Shown here in pieces: positions 34,148-43,612 of a stretch of 64,000 nt of DNA; the stretch's first letter is position 1; each line of letters begins with the position of its first letter. This DNA comes from UBA7446 sp965656545 (lineage in GTDB: Bacteria > Bacteroidota > Bacteroidia > Flavobacteriales > Flavobacteriaceae): NCBI GenBank assembly GCA_965656545.1, contig CBFHKZ010000001.1, positions 248,001-312,000 on the forward strand. Direction: 5' to 3'. Below the pieces are notes generated by a model. The model saw only the letters and a list, made by a program, of their open reading frames with translations, was not told the origin of the DNA and searched no databases. The translations under genes were made by a program, and so were the position numbers.

Positions 34148-36352
34148 TTAGTCTCTTCTAGATCTACGGTCGTTTCCGCCGTTTCTTCTTCGGTCGTTAC
34201 CACCTGCTGGTCTTGGCTTGCGCTCTACATAACCTTCGGGCTTTTCTAAAAGTGCTTTTCTAGAAACCTTTTCTTTGCGTGTTCGTGAATCGATACCGAA
34301 ATATTTCACATCAAATACATCACCCATGTTTACCACATCCGTAACATTTTCTGTGCGTTCCCATGCCAATTCGCTAACGTGAAGTAGCACTTCGTTTCCA
34401 GGTGCATCTGTATATTCAACTACTGCTCCAAAGTCAAGAATTTTGATTACTTGAACCTCGTAAGTTTCACCAACGTCCGGCTTGAATGTTAGTGCGTCTA
34501 CGCGGGCAAGTACTTGATCAATTCCTTCTGGTCCAGTACCTAAAATTTCTATGATGCCTTCACCTGTATCAGGATCTTCGTTAATAACGATAGTCGTATT
34601 GGTTTCCTTTTGAAGTTCTTGGATTACCTTCCCTCCAGGGCCGATAATGGCTCCAATATACTCGTTAGGAATCTTACGCATTACCATTTTAGGTGCATGT
34701 TCTTTTACATCTGCTGCTGGCGCCTCAATGGTTTCAGTCAGCTTATCTAAAATGTGCATACGTCCATCACGTGCTTGTTTTAATGCTTGGATTAAAATAT
34801 CATAGGGAAGCCCTTTGATTTTAATGTCCATTTGACAAGCTGTAATGCCGTTTTCAGTTCCAGTAACTTTAAAGTCCATATCTCCAAGGTGATCTTCATC
34901 TCCTAAAATATCAGATAATACTGCAAAACGTTCACCGTCAGAAATCAGTCCCATGGCAATTCCAGAAACTGGATTTGCGATTTGAACTCCAGCATCCATA
35001 AGTGCCATAGTACCCGCACAAACAGTAGCCATTGATGACGAACCGTTAGATTCCAAAACTTCTGAAACCACACGAACAGTATAAGGACAATCATCAGGCA
35101 TTACCTTTTTAAGCGCACGTTGCGCTAGGTTACCGTGTCCTACTTCGCGTCGAGATGTACCTCTAAGCGGGCGTGCTTCTCCCGTACAAAACGGTGGGAA
35201 GTTGTAGTGGAGGTAGAATGTTTCCTCTCCCTGTGCCGTTGGTAAATCAATCATATTGGCCTCTCTAGAGGTTCCAAGTGTTACCGTTGCAAGTGCTTGC
35301 GTTTCGCCACGTGTAAATACAGATGAACCGTGTGTTGATGGTAGGTAATCTACCTCACACCATATGGGTCTGATATCTGTTGTTTTACGACCGTCAAGAC
35401 GAATGCCTTCACTTAACACCAATTCGCGAACCGCTTCCTTTTGCGCTTTGCTAAAGTATTTGCCAATTAGCTTTCCGTTTTCTTCGAGTTCTTCCTCAGA
35501 AAAAATGGCTAACAAGGCATCTTTTACTTCACCAAATGCAATGCTGCGATCTTGTTTAGAGCTGCCTTTTTTGGCAATGTCATAACATTTTTGGTAAGCA
35601 AAATCGTGAATTTTTTGTTGCAATGCATCGTCGCTGTCTTCAGCTTCGTATTCACGTGTTTCTTTTTTGCCAACAGCTTCTGCCAACTCAACTTGAGCTG
35701 CAATTTGAAGTTTGATGGCTTCGTGTCCAAAGCGAATGGCGTCTGCCATTACTTCTTCGGAAACTTCGTCAAATTCTCCTTCAACCATTGTTACAGAGTC
35801 TGCGCTGGCACCAATCATGATGTCAACATTAGATTCTTTAAGCTGTGCTTTACTAGGGTTGATGATAAACTTACCATCAAGCTGTGCTACACGAACTTCA
35901 GAAATAGGACATTCAAAAGGAATATCTGATAGCTGAATAACGGTAGAGGCTGCAAGGCCTGCAAGTGCATCAGGCATAACGTTTTCGTCATGCGACATCA
36001 ATTGAATCATCAATTGTGTTTCTGCGTGATAGTCTTTAGGGAAAAGGGGACGCAACACACGGTCAACCAAACGCATGGTAAGGATTTCTTCGTTGCTGGG
36101 TCTTGCTTCGCGCTTAAAGAAGCCACCAGGGAATCGCCCTGCGGCTGCAAATTTTTCACGATAATCTACCGTTAGGGGTAGGAAGTCAACCGGTGAGGCC
36201 TGACGTGCTGAGACAACAGTAGCTAATAGCATACAGTTGCCGCTTCTAATCACGACAGAACCGTCTGCTTGCTTAGCAAGCTTGCCAGTTTCTAGGGTAA
36301 TAGTCCGACCATCGCCTAAGTCAATAGTCGATGTATGTACATTGGGTATCAT
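34148..36352 (-). CDS. pnp: Polyribonucleotide nucleotidyltransferase PNPase
   Basis: A phosphorolytic 3'-5' exoribonuclease and RNA-degradation enzyme of 734 residues. It contains two RNase PH domains separated by the helical domain, a KH domain (about 570-630, IGAIIGPGGKVIQEL) and an S1 domain (about 640-705). A basic, glycine-rich tail (PAGGNDRRRNGGNDRRSRRD) ends the protein. It lies after rpsO on the same strand, the conserved rpsO-pnp order known from many bacteria. Confidence 0.97.
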   Translation of the reverse strand: MIPNVHTSTIDLGDGRTITLETGKLAKQADGSVVIRSGNCMLLATVVSARQASPVDFLPLTVDYREKFAAAGRFPGGFFKREARPSNEEILTMRLVDRVLRPLFPKDYHAETQLMIQLMSHDENVMPDALAGLAASTVIQLSDIPFECPISEVRVAQLDGKFIINPSKAQLKESNVDIMIGASADSVTMVEGEFDEVSEEVMADAIRFGHEAIKLQIAAQVELAEAVGKKETREYEAEDSDDALQQKIHDFAYQKCYDIAKKGSSKQDRSIAFGEVKDALLAIFSEEELEENGKLIGKYFSKAQKEAVRELVLSEGIRLDGRKTTDIRPIWCEVDYLPSTHGSSVFTRGETQALATVTLGTSREANMIDLPTAQGEETFYLHYNFPPFCTGEARPLRGTSRREVGHGNLAQRALKKVMPDDCPYTVRVVSEVLESNGSSSMATVCAGTMALMDAGVQIANPVSGIAMGLISDGERFAVLSDILGDEDHLGDMDFKVTGTENGITACQMDIKIKGLPYDILIQALKQARDGRMHILDKLTETIEAPAADVKEHAPKMVMRKIPNEYIGAIIGPGGKVIQELQKETNTTIVINEDPDTGEGIIEILGTGPEGIDQVLARVDALTFKPDVGETYEVQVIKILDFGAVVEYTDAPGNEVLLHVSELAWERTENVTDVVNMGDVFDVKYFGIDSRTRKEKVSRKALLEKPEGYVERKPRPAGGNDRRRNGGNDRRSRRD

Positions 36353-36440
36353 TTGTTTTCAATTTAAATTAGTATCTGTGATGTTGTGTTGTGGTCGTAG
36401 ATACCCTTGAAAAACCGATGATTCGGATGCTTTTAAGTGC

Positions 36441-36707
36441 TTACTTACGAATGCCCAATTCCTTAATCAAGGAACGGTAGCGCTCGATATCTTTGTCTTT
36501 TAAATAATCTAAAAGACTTCTTCGCTTACCTACTAACATAACCAATGAACGCTCTGTGTTATAATCTTTATGATTGTTTTTCAGGTGTCCTGTTAGGTCG
36601 TTGATACGCTTTGTGAATAGTGCAATTTGTCCTTCCGTACTTCCGGTATTTTTTTCAGACTTTCCGTACTTCTTGAAAATTGCTGCTTTTTCTTCTTTGT
36701 TTAACAT
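36441..36707 (-). CDS. rpsO: 30S ribosomal protein S15
   Basis: An 88-residue ribosomal protein that binds 16S rRNA in the platform. The sequence carries GSTEGQIALFTKRINDLTGHLKNNHKDYNTERSL and LVGKRRSLLDYLK, typical of S15. It is transcribed ahead of pnp with 88 bases between them. A short leader with a perfect hairpin precedes it. Confidence 0.98.
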   Translation of the reverse strand: MLNKEEKAAIFKKYGKSEKNTGSTEGQIALFTKRINDLTGHLKNNHKDYNTERSLVMLVGKRRSLLDYLKDKDIERYRSLIKELGIRK

Positions 36708-36738
36708 GCCAATATTATTGTAAATGATTCTTATGCAA

Positions 36739-36769
36739 CTTCGAGTTTATCTCGAAGGCTGCAAATATA
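36739..36769 (-). promoter_or_regulatory. rpsO promoter box and leader hairpin
   Basis: On the minus strand TATATTTG (complement of 36762-36769) is a TAnnTTTG box. Directly after the expected start site, CTTCGAG and CTCGAAG (36739-36745, 36751-36757) form a seven-bp hairpin about 30 bases ahead of the rpsO ATG. A distinct -33 element is not clear. Confidence 0.5.
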
Positions 36770-36788
36770 ACACAATAATTGATTGAAA

Positions 36789-37652
36789 TTACAGCTGTGC
36801 TGAAAGCGGTCGATTTAATATTAAATCGAGGTAGAGATTGATGTTCTTCTTCAGATCTTTTCGGTGTGTAATAAAGTCCAAAAAGCCATGCTCCTGAAGG
36901 AACTCCGCAGTTTGGAAGCCTTCTGGCAGCTCTTGACCGGTGGTATCTTTCACAACCCTTGGCCCAGCAAACCCAATAAGTGCGCCAGGTTCAGAAATAT
37001 TAATATCACCTAACATAGCAAAAGAAGCCGTAGTTCCTCCTGTAGTTGGATCTGTACAAAGCGATACATAAGGGATTTTAGCGTCGGCAAGTTGTGCGAG
37101 TTTTGCAGCCGTTTTTGCCATTTGCATCAAAGACAGCGCTGCTTCCATCATACGCGCCCCACCAGATTTTGAAATCATTACAAATGGAATTTTCTTTTTT
37201 AGTGCGTAGTCAGCAGCACGGTATATTTTTTCTCCGACAACAGAGCCCATAGAACCTCCAATAAATGAAAAGTCCATGCAGGCAACCACTAGCTCGTTTC
37301 CGTTGGAACGTCCAACAGCAGTTCTCACCGCATCATTGAGTTTGGTTTTTTTCTGTGCCGCCCTAACACGGTCTTTGTATGTCTTGGTATCCTCGAACTT
37401 AAGCGGATCTTTGGATTTTAGCTTTTTATCAAGTTCTCTAAACGTGTTGTCGTCAAACAAGATTTCAAAATACTCCTTACTTCCAATACGTACGTGATAG
37501 CCGTCTTCTGGAGATACATAGAAATTTTCCGCTAATTGTTCTGTGTCAACAATTTTGCCAGTGGGAGACTTATACCACAATCCTTGAGGTGTGTCTTTCT
37601 TTTCACTGGTTTGGGTTTGAATTCCTTTTTCGGTACGTCTGAACCACGCCAT
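36789..37652 (-). CDS. accD: Acetyl-CoA carboxylase carboxyltransferase subunit beta
   Basis: A 287-residue subunit of the carboxyltransferase that makes malonyl-CoA. The crotonase-fold core has MEAALSLMQMAKTAAKLAQL and PTTGGTTASFAMLGDI. The N-terminal zinc ribbon of E. coli AccD has four cysteines; the aligned positions here are Ser29, Gly32, Ser47 and Asp50 (KSPTGK and YVSPED), so the zinc site is absent while the surrounding fold motif is kept. This appears usual for flavobacterial AccD. TATATTTG on the coding strand (37669-37676) lies 17 bases upstream. Confidence 0.95.
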   Translation of the reverse strand: MAWFRRTEKGIQTQTSEKKDTPQGLWYKSPTGKIVDTEQLAENFYVSPEDGYHVRIGSKEYFEILFDDNTFRELDKKLKSKDPLKFEDTKTYKDRVRAAQKKTKLNDAVRTAVGRSNGNELVVACMDFSFIGGSMGSVVGEKIYRAADYALKKKIPFVMISKSGGARMMEAALSLMQMAKTAAKLAQLADAKIPYVSLCTDPTTGGTTASFAMLGDINISEPGALIGFAGPRVVKDTTGQELPEGFQTAEFLQEHGFLDFITHRKDLKKNINLYLDLILNRPLSAQL

Positions 37653-37690
37653 AGGCTAAGAATTTTATCAAATATATAAAACCCTATGAA

Positions 37691-38758
37691 TTATAGCGTA
37701 TTTACGTTGTTAAGGTCTTCAAAGGCTTGTTCTAGTCGCGTTACAAATGCCTTTTCTCCTTCGCGTAACCAAACGCGTGGATCGTAGTATTTTTTGTTAG
37801 GTACATCGTCCCCTTCAGGGTTACCAATTTGTTTTTGCAAATAAGCCGACTTTTCCTGTATATAGTCGCGTACACCAGACATAAAGGCATATTGCATATC
37901 GGTATCGATGTTCATTTTAATAACACCATAGCTGATGCCTTCTCTAATTTCTTCAACCGTTGACCCTGATCCTCCGTGGAAAACAAAGTCAATGGTGTTT
38001 GGTCCAACCCCGTATTTCTCACTTACAAATGCTTGTGAGTTCTTTAGGATTTTTGGTGTTAGTACAACGTTTCCTGGCTTGTATACGCCGTGTACATTAC
38101 CAAATGCAGCTGCAATGGTAAAGCGTGGGCTCACTTGTGATAATTCTTCAAAAGCAAATGCCACTTCTTCTGGTTGGGTATATAACTTAGAGCTGTCAAT
38201 ATCTGTATTGTCAACACCATCTTCTTCACCACCTGTAACTCCTAATTCAATTTCAAGTGTCATGTCCATTTTGGCCATGCGCTTCAAATAGTTTTTGCAG
38301 ATTTCAATGTTTTCTTCAATGGGCTCCTCCGAAAGGTCAATCATGTGAGAGCTGAAAAGTGATTTTCCTGTTTCTTCGAAATGCTTTTCACTTGCATCAA
38401 GTAGTCCGTCAATCCAAGGAAGTAGTTTTTTAGCAGCGTGGTCTGTGTGAAGAATAACACTAACACCATACAGCTCGGCCATTTGATGTACGTGCTTTGC
38501 ACCAGCAATAGCTCCTGCAATAGCAGCCTGTTGGTTTTCGTTAGACAAGCCCTTACCAGCGTTAAACTGCGCACCTCCGTTAGAGAATTGAATGATAACG
38601 GGTGCGTTTAGCTTTGCAGCAGTTTCTAATACAGCATTAATGGTGTCTGATCCAATTACATTTACTGCGGGGAGTGCAAATTGTTTGGCTTTTGCTAAAG
38701 CAAAAATTTCTTGAACTTCATTTCCAGTGGCTACGCCTGGCTTTACGGAATGCGACAT
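37691..38758 (-). CDS. fbaA: Fructose-bisphosphate aldolase, class II
   Basis: A zinc-dependent aldolase of glycolysis and gluconeogenesis, with 355 residues, matching the class IIA (FbaA-like) size. Zinc ligands and active-site motifs are visible: ILHTDHAAKKLL, ELGVTGGEEDGVDN, FGNVHGVYKPGNV and FVFHGGSGST. A TACTTTTG box on the coding strand (complement of 38787-38794) lies about 30 bases upstream of the start. Confidence 0.97.
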   Translation of the reverse strand: MSHSVKPGVATGNEVQEIFALAKAKQFALPAVNVIGSDTINAVLETAAKLNAPVIIQFSNGGAQFNAGKGLSNENQQAAIAGAIAGAKHVHQMAELYGVSVILHTDHAAKKLLPWIDGLLDASEKHFEETGKSLFSSHMIDLSEEPIEENIEICKNYLKRMAKMDMTLEIELGVTGGEEDGVDNTDIDSSKLYTQPEEVAFAFEELSQVSPRFTIAAAFGNVHGVYKPGNVVLTPKILKNSQAFVSEKYGVGPNTIDFVFHGGSGSTVEEIREGISYGVIKMNIDTDMQYAFMSGVRDYIQEKSAYLQKQIGNPEGDDVPNKKYYDPRVWLREGEKAFVTRLEQAFEDLNNVNTL

Positions 38759-38810
38759 CTTGATTTTGTTTTTTTAATGGTTGGGGCAAAAGTAACAAAC
38801 TATTGCGGGC

Positions 38811-41321
38811 TTAGAAAGGATAATTTATCCCAAGTGTGGGATTTGCATTTTTTAGCTGATAATTCCAATTCCAACGGCTTCCTCTCGGCAACACAGGATT
38901 GTGTGTTTTAAAGCCCATGTCTAGCCTTAACAAGAACAGCCCAAAATCATATCTAAGCCCAAAGCCTGTGCCCACAGCCAGTTCGTCTAAATCGCGGAAA
39001 CCATCAAACCTTCGGGCGGGTTCATCGACGTTGTCGGCTACATTCCAAATGTTTCCAGCGTCAATAAAAAGCGCTCCCTTAAAGGCGCCAAGGAGGTCAA
39101 AACGGTATTCAACATTGAAAGACATTTTAAGGTTTGCCTCGTTAAATTCATTTCCAGTATCACTCGATCCAGGCCCTAATCGATATACTTCCCAAGCCCT
39201 GTTGTCATAGGCACCACCGCCAAAAAAAGATCGGTTAAACGGGATGTTGTCCGCATTGCCATAGGGAATAGCAGCTCCAGCAAATGCCCTGATGGCCACA
39301 ACTTGGTTATCGCTAACAGACCAGTGCTTGACCAAATCCGTCTCTAATTTTATAAATTGACTGAACGGCACCTCAAATAAAAGGTACTGTCCATTCTCTT
39401 GTTTCCAATCTAGTGACTTTGCCAAACCTTCTAGTAGGTTTCCAGACCAACTGAGATTGGCCCTAAACTGCGTAAACGCCCTGTCAAAAATGCCTTGTTT
39501 GGAAGAGCTGAAAAAATTAATACCTGAACTTATAATTAGGTTGTTTTGTATGAGTCTTCTTCGGCGTTCCTCAATGCGTTGTACCCTTTGATAGCTTGGG
39601 TCGCTGGATAAAATACTGGTGCTTCCTCCCAAAACATCTCCAATAAAAGAGTCCGCTCCTTGGGGAATGATGAGCCTATCATTTAATAGATACGTTGGAT
39701 TTGTATTGGTGTTTCCTGCAATTTGATTTAATTCTCCGTAGGCATTGGTGTAAACCCCAAAATAATTTGCTTTGTTTTTGTTGTTTACAAACTCCACGTC
39801 CATCAAAGAAAAGGTCCACCTGCGGTTTTCTCTTGGGTTCCATTGGTATTGTATGCTTCCGGTCAAACTCTGCTTGTCCAAACCGATATTTTCCTGAGAA
39901 CCCACACCAACTCTTAAAATGGTGAGTGGCGCAAGTTTCTGTTTGTTTATTTTGCTGCTAAAGGGCAATAAAAACTGGGGTGCGCGCAGCTGAATGTCAA
40001 AGCCATACTCTGAAATAGCAACGTCGGCAGAGCGACCAAACGAACCCCTAGCACCCAACTCCAAGGTTTCGGCCCCTTTAAAGACATTTAAAACGCTTAA
40101 GCCAGAACTAAAGGCTATACCTCGTTTTAAAATATTGGATTGGGTCACGTCCAACGCAAAGTCTAGGGAGTATCGTTTTTTAGGCATCAAAAAAATGGAA
40201 GCGTCTAAAAGTGTTTCGTCTTCATTTGCATATTGATATCTAATGGTTGGATAATCAAAACTTTGCAGTCTATTGAGTTGTTTTAGGGTGGTGCTTCGTG
40301 AAGTGTCGCTGTAAGGCTCATTTGTTTTAAAATCAATGGACTCTCGCAATAACTTGCTGCTGTACTTCATTTTGCCCTGACTAAAAACGGTCATTCCTTC
40401 AAAAACACCAATAGAATCGTAAGCTTCGTTTCCCGTGTTGCCCGCTTTGCCTAATAAAACGGCAACGGTATTCATTTTCGAAATCTTATACTCCTTTGGG
40501 ACAGGGTTTCCCTCTTGGTTTTCGATATAGTTTCGGATGTTGAGTTGTACCGGTAAGCGATAGTCTGTACCTGTTGAATCCACACCAACGCTAAAGTCAA
40601 TGGAGTTAAGCTGAAATGGATAAACGCCTGCATTCCTAAACAGCGCAGAAAGTCTGTTTCGCTCTTGCTCAAATGCTGTTGTGCGAAAACGGTCTCCTTG
40701 CTTGAGTTTGCTTTTTGCTTTATTTGCCACATATATGGAATCCAATACGGGACTTTGGATATTGGCTTGTATGCTATCTATAAAGTAGGGTGTATTGGTA
40801 CTGACATTATAATTTACGGAAGCACTTCGTTTTTTATTCGAAGCTGTTGTTTTGACCACAGCATTAAAATAGCCTTCATTTGAAAAAAAGGCTTTTAGCT
40901 TTTGTGCATTAATTGCTGTAGAAATTGAATCTGAAAGCACAGGCGCTTCACCCGTTTTTCTTTTCCATGCTTGAAAACCGCTTTTGTAGGCCTTCATTTT
41001 TTTTACTTGCTTTTCAGACCATATGGCGTTCATTCTTTTTTTACGCCCTGGTTTTTTAGTGAGCCAATTGTCAAAAGCAACATCCGTGCTGTCTTTTGCA
41101 GATTGATAAAGCAACAACCCAAAGGGAATGCCTAAAAAACGATTATTAGGCTTGGGTTGAACAATGTTTGCAACTGTGTCAACCGCCGCTTGATCGTCTA
41201 CAATTACCGTGTTTTTACGCAACAAAATGCCATCCTCTGGCAAGTTGCGAACAGCAGAACATCCTACTGTTATGCCCAAAAGCACACCAAAACCTAGTAT
41301 TTTTGAAAATCTTGTGGTCAA
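38811..41321 (-). CDS. tamL: TamL: BamA/TamA-type outer membrane lipoprotein
   Basis: An 836-residue Omp85-superfamily protein. The N-terminal lipobox ITVGC (Cys21) and the early SAVRNLPEDGILLRKNTV stretch match TamL, the Bacteroidota lipoprotein form of TamA. POTRA-like segments fill roughly residues 40-400, and a 16-strand barrel follows, with the Omp85 motif near FGRSADVAISEY and the terminal barrel strand. TamL partners TamB in outer membrane protein or lipid export. It is divergent from trmH with only 35 bases between the starts. Confidence 0.88.
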   Translation of the reverse strand: MTTRFSKILGFGVLLGITVGCSAVRNLPEDGILLRKNTVIVDDQAAVDTVANIVQPKPNNRFLGIPFGLLLYQSAKDSTDVAFDNWLTKKPGRKKRMNAIWSEKQVKKMKAYKSGFQAWKRKTGEAPVLSDSISTAINAQKLKAFFSNEGYFNAVVKTTASNKKRSASVNYNVSTNTPYFIDSIQANIQSPVLDSIYVANKAKSKLKQGDRFRTTAFEQERNRLSALFRNAGVYPFQLNSIDFSVGVDSTGTDYRLPVQLNIRNYIENQEGNPVPKEYKISKMNTVAVLLGKAGNTGNEAYDSIGVFEGMTVFSQGKMKYSSKLLRESIDFKTNEPYSDTSRSTTLKQLNRLQSFDYPTIRYQYANEDETLLDASIFLMPKKRYSLDFALDVTQSNILKRGIAFSSGLSVLNVFKGAETLELGARGSFGRSADVAISEYGFDIQLRAPQFLLPFSSKINKQKLAPLTILRVGVGSQENIGLDKQSLTGSIQYQWNPRENRRWTFSLMDVEFVNNKNKANYFGVYTNAYGELNQIAGNTNTNPTYLLNDRLIIPQGADSFIGDVLGGSTSILSSDPSYQRVQRIEERRRRLIQNNLIISSGINFFSSSKQGIFDRAFTQFRANLSWSGNLLEGLAKSLDWKQENGQYLLFEVPFSQFIKLETDLVKHWSVSDNQVVAIRAFAGAAIPYGNADNIPFNRSFFGGGAYDNRAWEVYRLGPGSSDTGNEFNEANLKMSFNVEYRFDLLGAFKGALFIDAGNIWNVADNVDEPARRFDGFRDLDELAVGTGFGLRYDFGLFLLRLDMGFKTHNPVLPRGSRWNWNYQLKNANPTLGINYPF

Positions 41322-41356
41322 GAGAAAGTTGTAAAAGTCAAAAATACACCAAATAC

Positions 41357-42076
41357 ATGGTTAGCAAAAACGAACTAAAACAGTTAGCTCAATTGGGGCA
41401 AAAAAAATTTCGCGAACAACGCGGTCTCTTCCCTGTTGAGGGCAAAAAAGCCATAGCAACATTCCATCAAAATGGATTTGAGATGCGCTACTGTTTTTCA
41501 CTCGAAACTGCACAAATTGGGGGTGTTGCCGCAACTACAATCAGCGCTTCTGACATGAAAAAGCTGAGCAATTTAAGTACTCCTCCCAACGTCTGGGCGG
41601 CCTTTTCGCTTCCAAATCCAGCCGCTTTTGCTTCCCAGAAAATCAATATTGCTTTAGACGGCATCCGAAATCCGGGTAACCTTGGGACCATCATCCGTTT
41701 GTGCGATTGGTTTGGCATTGCCCATTTGCTTTGTTCATTAGACACAGTAGACTGCTTTAATCCCAAAGTGGTACAAGCAAGTATGGGCTCCTTAGCCCGA
41801 GTACAGCTTCATTATGTCGATCTTTTAGATGCATTTGAAACACACGGTTTGCTGGCAGTGGGTACAGATTCCAACGGGAAAAACATATATGAAGCAGCAA
41901 TTCCTCAAAATGCGGTATTGGTGATGGGGAATGAAGGGCAAGGCATATCCGAAGCTATTAGTGCTGAAATTAACCAAAACATAAGCATACCTGCTTATGG
42001 CAATCCAGCAGCTGAAAGCCTAAATGTTGCCATGGCAACGGGGATTATTTTAGCTGAATTTAGTCGAAGAGGTTGA
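41357..42076 (+). CDS. TrmH/SpoU family RNA methyltransferase
   Basis: A 239-residue SPOUT methyltransferase that makes 2'-O-methyl ribose in tRNA or rRNA. The N-terminal substrate-binding part (MVSKNELKQLAQLGQKKFREQRG) is followed by the knot: DGIRNPGNLGTIIRLCDWFG, LVMGNEGQGIS and ESLNVAMATGIIL. The start ATG 41357 is chosen because the tamL start lies upstream on the other strand. The frame is open further upstream but that part reads antisense to tamL. The exact RNA target cannot be told. Confidence 0.92.
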   Translation: MVSKNELKQLAQLGQKKFREQRGLFPVEGKKAIATFHQNGFEMRYCFSLETAQIGGVAATTISASDMKKLSNLSTPPNVWAAFSLPNPAAFASQKINIALDGIRNPGNLGTIIRLCDWFGIAHLLCSLDTVDCFNPKVVQASMGSLARVQLHYVDLLDAFETHGLLAVGTDSNGKNIYEAAIPQNAVLVMGNEGQGISEAISAEINQNISIPAYGNPAAESLNVAMATGIILAEFSRRG

Positions 42077-42077
42077 T

Positions 42078-42800
42078 TTACTCAAAAGTAAACCGTAAGA
42101 ACACACCCCGACTTTTCATGCTCGCAACGTATCGGGTATAAACGCTATTTAAATTCTCATCTGGGACAAACTCATCACTGATTGCAAAAAAACCATGTAC
42201 AGAAGTGGTGAATTTAAAATAGGGCAAGTAAACATCAGTACCGACGGCAAATTCCCATGCATATACATCTCGTTTCATTCTAAAGGTTCCCGAGCTGTTA
42301 TCCTCTGAATTTGTTTCCTCGCTCGTGATATTCATGTTATATGAAATACTGCCCATTACAAAAGGTCGTGCATTGCGAATGCGGCGTGTGTTTAATTTGA
42401 TGCCTACTGGGAAACGCACATAATTGGATTTTACAACACGCTCGATCAATGCTTTGGTAAAGCGAGAGTCGTTTTCAGAAAAAGGAAACGTAATTTCGCG
42501 TTCAACAAAAGCTACGCCAGGATGAAAACGAATATTTAAAAATTCATTGATTCTATAATCTGCCAAAAGGCCCACATCAAAACTCGGCTTTGGTTTTACT
42601 GCAATGCGAAAAGGGGTACTTACATAAGTTGGTTTGTATTCCATTTTTGCACCAACGGCGTTTAGCCCCAAAAAATAGCCAAAACGAATTCTTTTCGAGT
42701 CGTCTTCTTTTAGATTTTCTATCTTATCCAGTTGCGCTTGTAGCGGAACTACCGAACAAATAGAAATAGCAAAAACAACTAATGTATGTCGTAGGTTCAT
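42078..42800 (-). CDS. porT: Type IX secretion protein PorT (outer membrane barrel)
   Basis: A 240-residue protein with an N-terminal signal peptide (cleavage near LQAQ) and alternating short beta strands of an outer membrane barrel. The opening region (RIRFGYFLGLNAVGAKMEYKP) and position beside menG/ubiE match PorT, a component needed for type IX secretion and gliding in Bacteroidota. Barrel proteins are poorly conserved, so the PorT name relies on this order and length. It is in a 4-base overlap with the methyltransferase gene upstream. Confidence 0.78.
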   Translation of the reverse strand: MNLRHTLVVFAISICSVVPLQAQLDKIENLKEDDSKRIRFGYFLGLNAVGAKMEYKPTYVSTPFRIAVKPKPSFDVGLLADYRINEFLNIRFHPGVAFVEREITFPFSENDSRFTKALIERVVKSNYVRFPVGIKLNTRRIRNARPFVMGSISYNMNITSEETNSEDNSSGTFRMKRDVYAWEFAVGTDVYLPYFKFTTSVHGFFAISDEFVPDENLNSVYTRYVASMKSRGVFLRFTFE

Positions 42801-43531
42801 TTTTGAGCATTGTATAAAGTAACTACACCCCCCGTTAAAGGCCTGTGCGTTACTTTAGAAAACCCGATTTTCCGTAATTTATTGCACATCTCTTCGCCGT
42901 CGGGGAAGTAGGCTGCAGATTCACCTAGATAGGCATAAGCGCCCTTGTCTTCGGCAAATAGTTTACCCATCGAAGGAATCAGTATTCTAGACATGATATA
43001 ATGCGCTTGACGCATTGGGAATTTTTTTGGCTTTGACGTTTCTAAAATATACAGGCAGCCGTCAGGTCGAAGTACACGATACATTTCGCCCAAGCCTTTT
43101 TCCAAATTAGCAAAGTTTCGAATCCCAAAAGCTACCGTCACCGCATCAAATTGGGTGTCAAAAGGCAATTTTTCTGCATCGGCAACGTGAAGTTTTATGC
43201 GGTCTTTCAGTTGGAGCTTCTCAAGTTGTTTGTCTTGCACCGCTAGCATTTGCGTAGAAAGGTCAGCTGCATCAATCTTTAGGTTAGGAATTTTACTCAA
43301 GGCTATGGCAACATCGCCTGTGCCTGTGGCAACATCTAAGACATCTACTGCTTTTTGCTCTCGAACAAGCTTGATAAGCCGCTTGCGCCAGCCCTTATCT
43401 AGGCCAAGGGAAAGCACGCGATTAAGTTTGTCGTATTTTTGTGCAATACGGTCAAACATCAGGGTTACTTGCTCTTTTTTTGAAAGATCAGAATCACTGT
43501 AGGGGGTCACATTTTTACTCATATTTGGCAA
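42797..43531 (-). CDS. menG: Demethylmenaquinone methyltransferase
   Basis: A SAM-dependent UbiE/MenG family methyltransferase of 244 residues that catalyses the last step of menaquinone synthesis. LDVATGTGDVAIAL is the SAM-binding motif I. AFGIRNFANLEKGLGEMYRVLRPDGCLYILE and MSRILIPSMGKLF match UbiE/MenG. Menaquinone would be the electron acceptor for the Nqr complex if no ubiquinone is made. It is divergent from trkA with 81 bases between. Confidence 0.94.
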   Translation of the reverse strand: MPNMSKNVTPYSDSDLSKKEQVTLMFDRIAQKYDKLNRVLSLGLDKGWRKRLIKLVREQKAVDVLDVATGTGDVAIALSKIPNLKIDAADLSTQMLAVQDKQLEKLQLKDRIKLHVADAEKLPFDTQFDAVTVAFGIRNFANLEKGLGEMYRVLRPDGCLYILETSKPKKFPMRQAHYIMSRILIPSMGKLFAEDKGAYAYLGESAAYFPDGEEMCNKLRKIGFSKVTHRPLTGGVVTLYNAQK

Positions 43532-43583
43532 ATGTAGCTATTATCTATCGAAGCTCTTTTATTTATACCGAACAGAAACTTCC

Positions 43584-43591
43584 TATATTTG
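43584..43591 (+). promoter_or_regulatory. Probable trkA promoter box TATATTTG
   Basis: A perfect TAnnTTTG match, 21 bases before the trkA start at 43613. The expected -33 position holds TTTA rather than TTTG. It serves the divergent space between menG and trkA. Confidence 0.5.
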
Positions 43592-43612
43592 CACATATAA
43601 TTTCTTTCAAAG

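Noticed and set aside
41168..41356. Upstream extension of the TrmH-family gene
   Set aside because: It would overlap the tamL signal peptide region in antisense and adds no family-like sequence; ATG 41357 matches the normal N-terminus.
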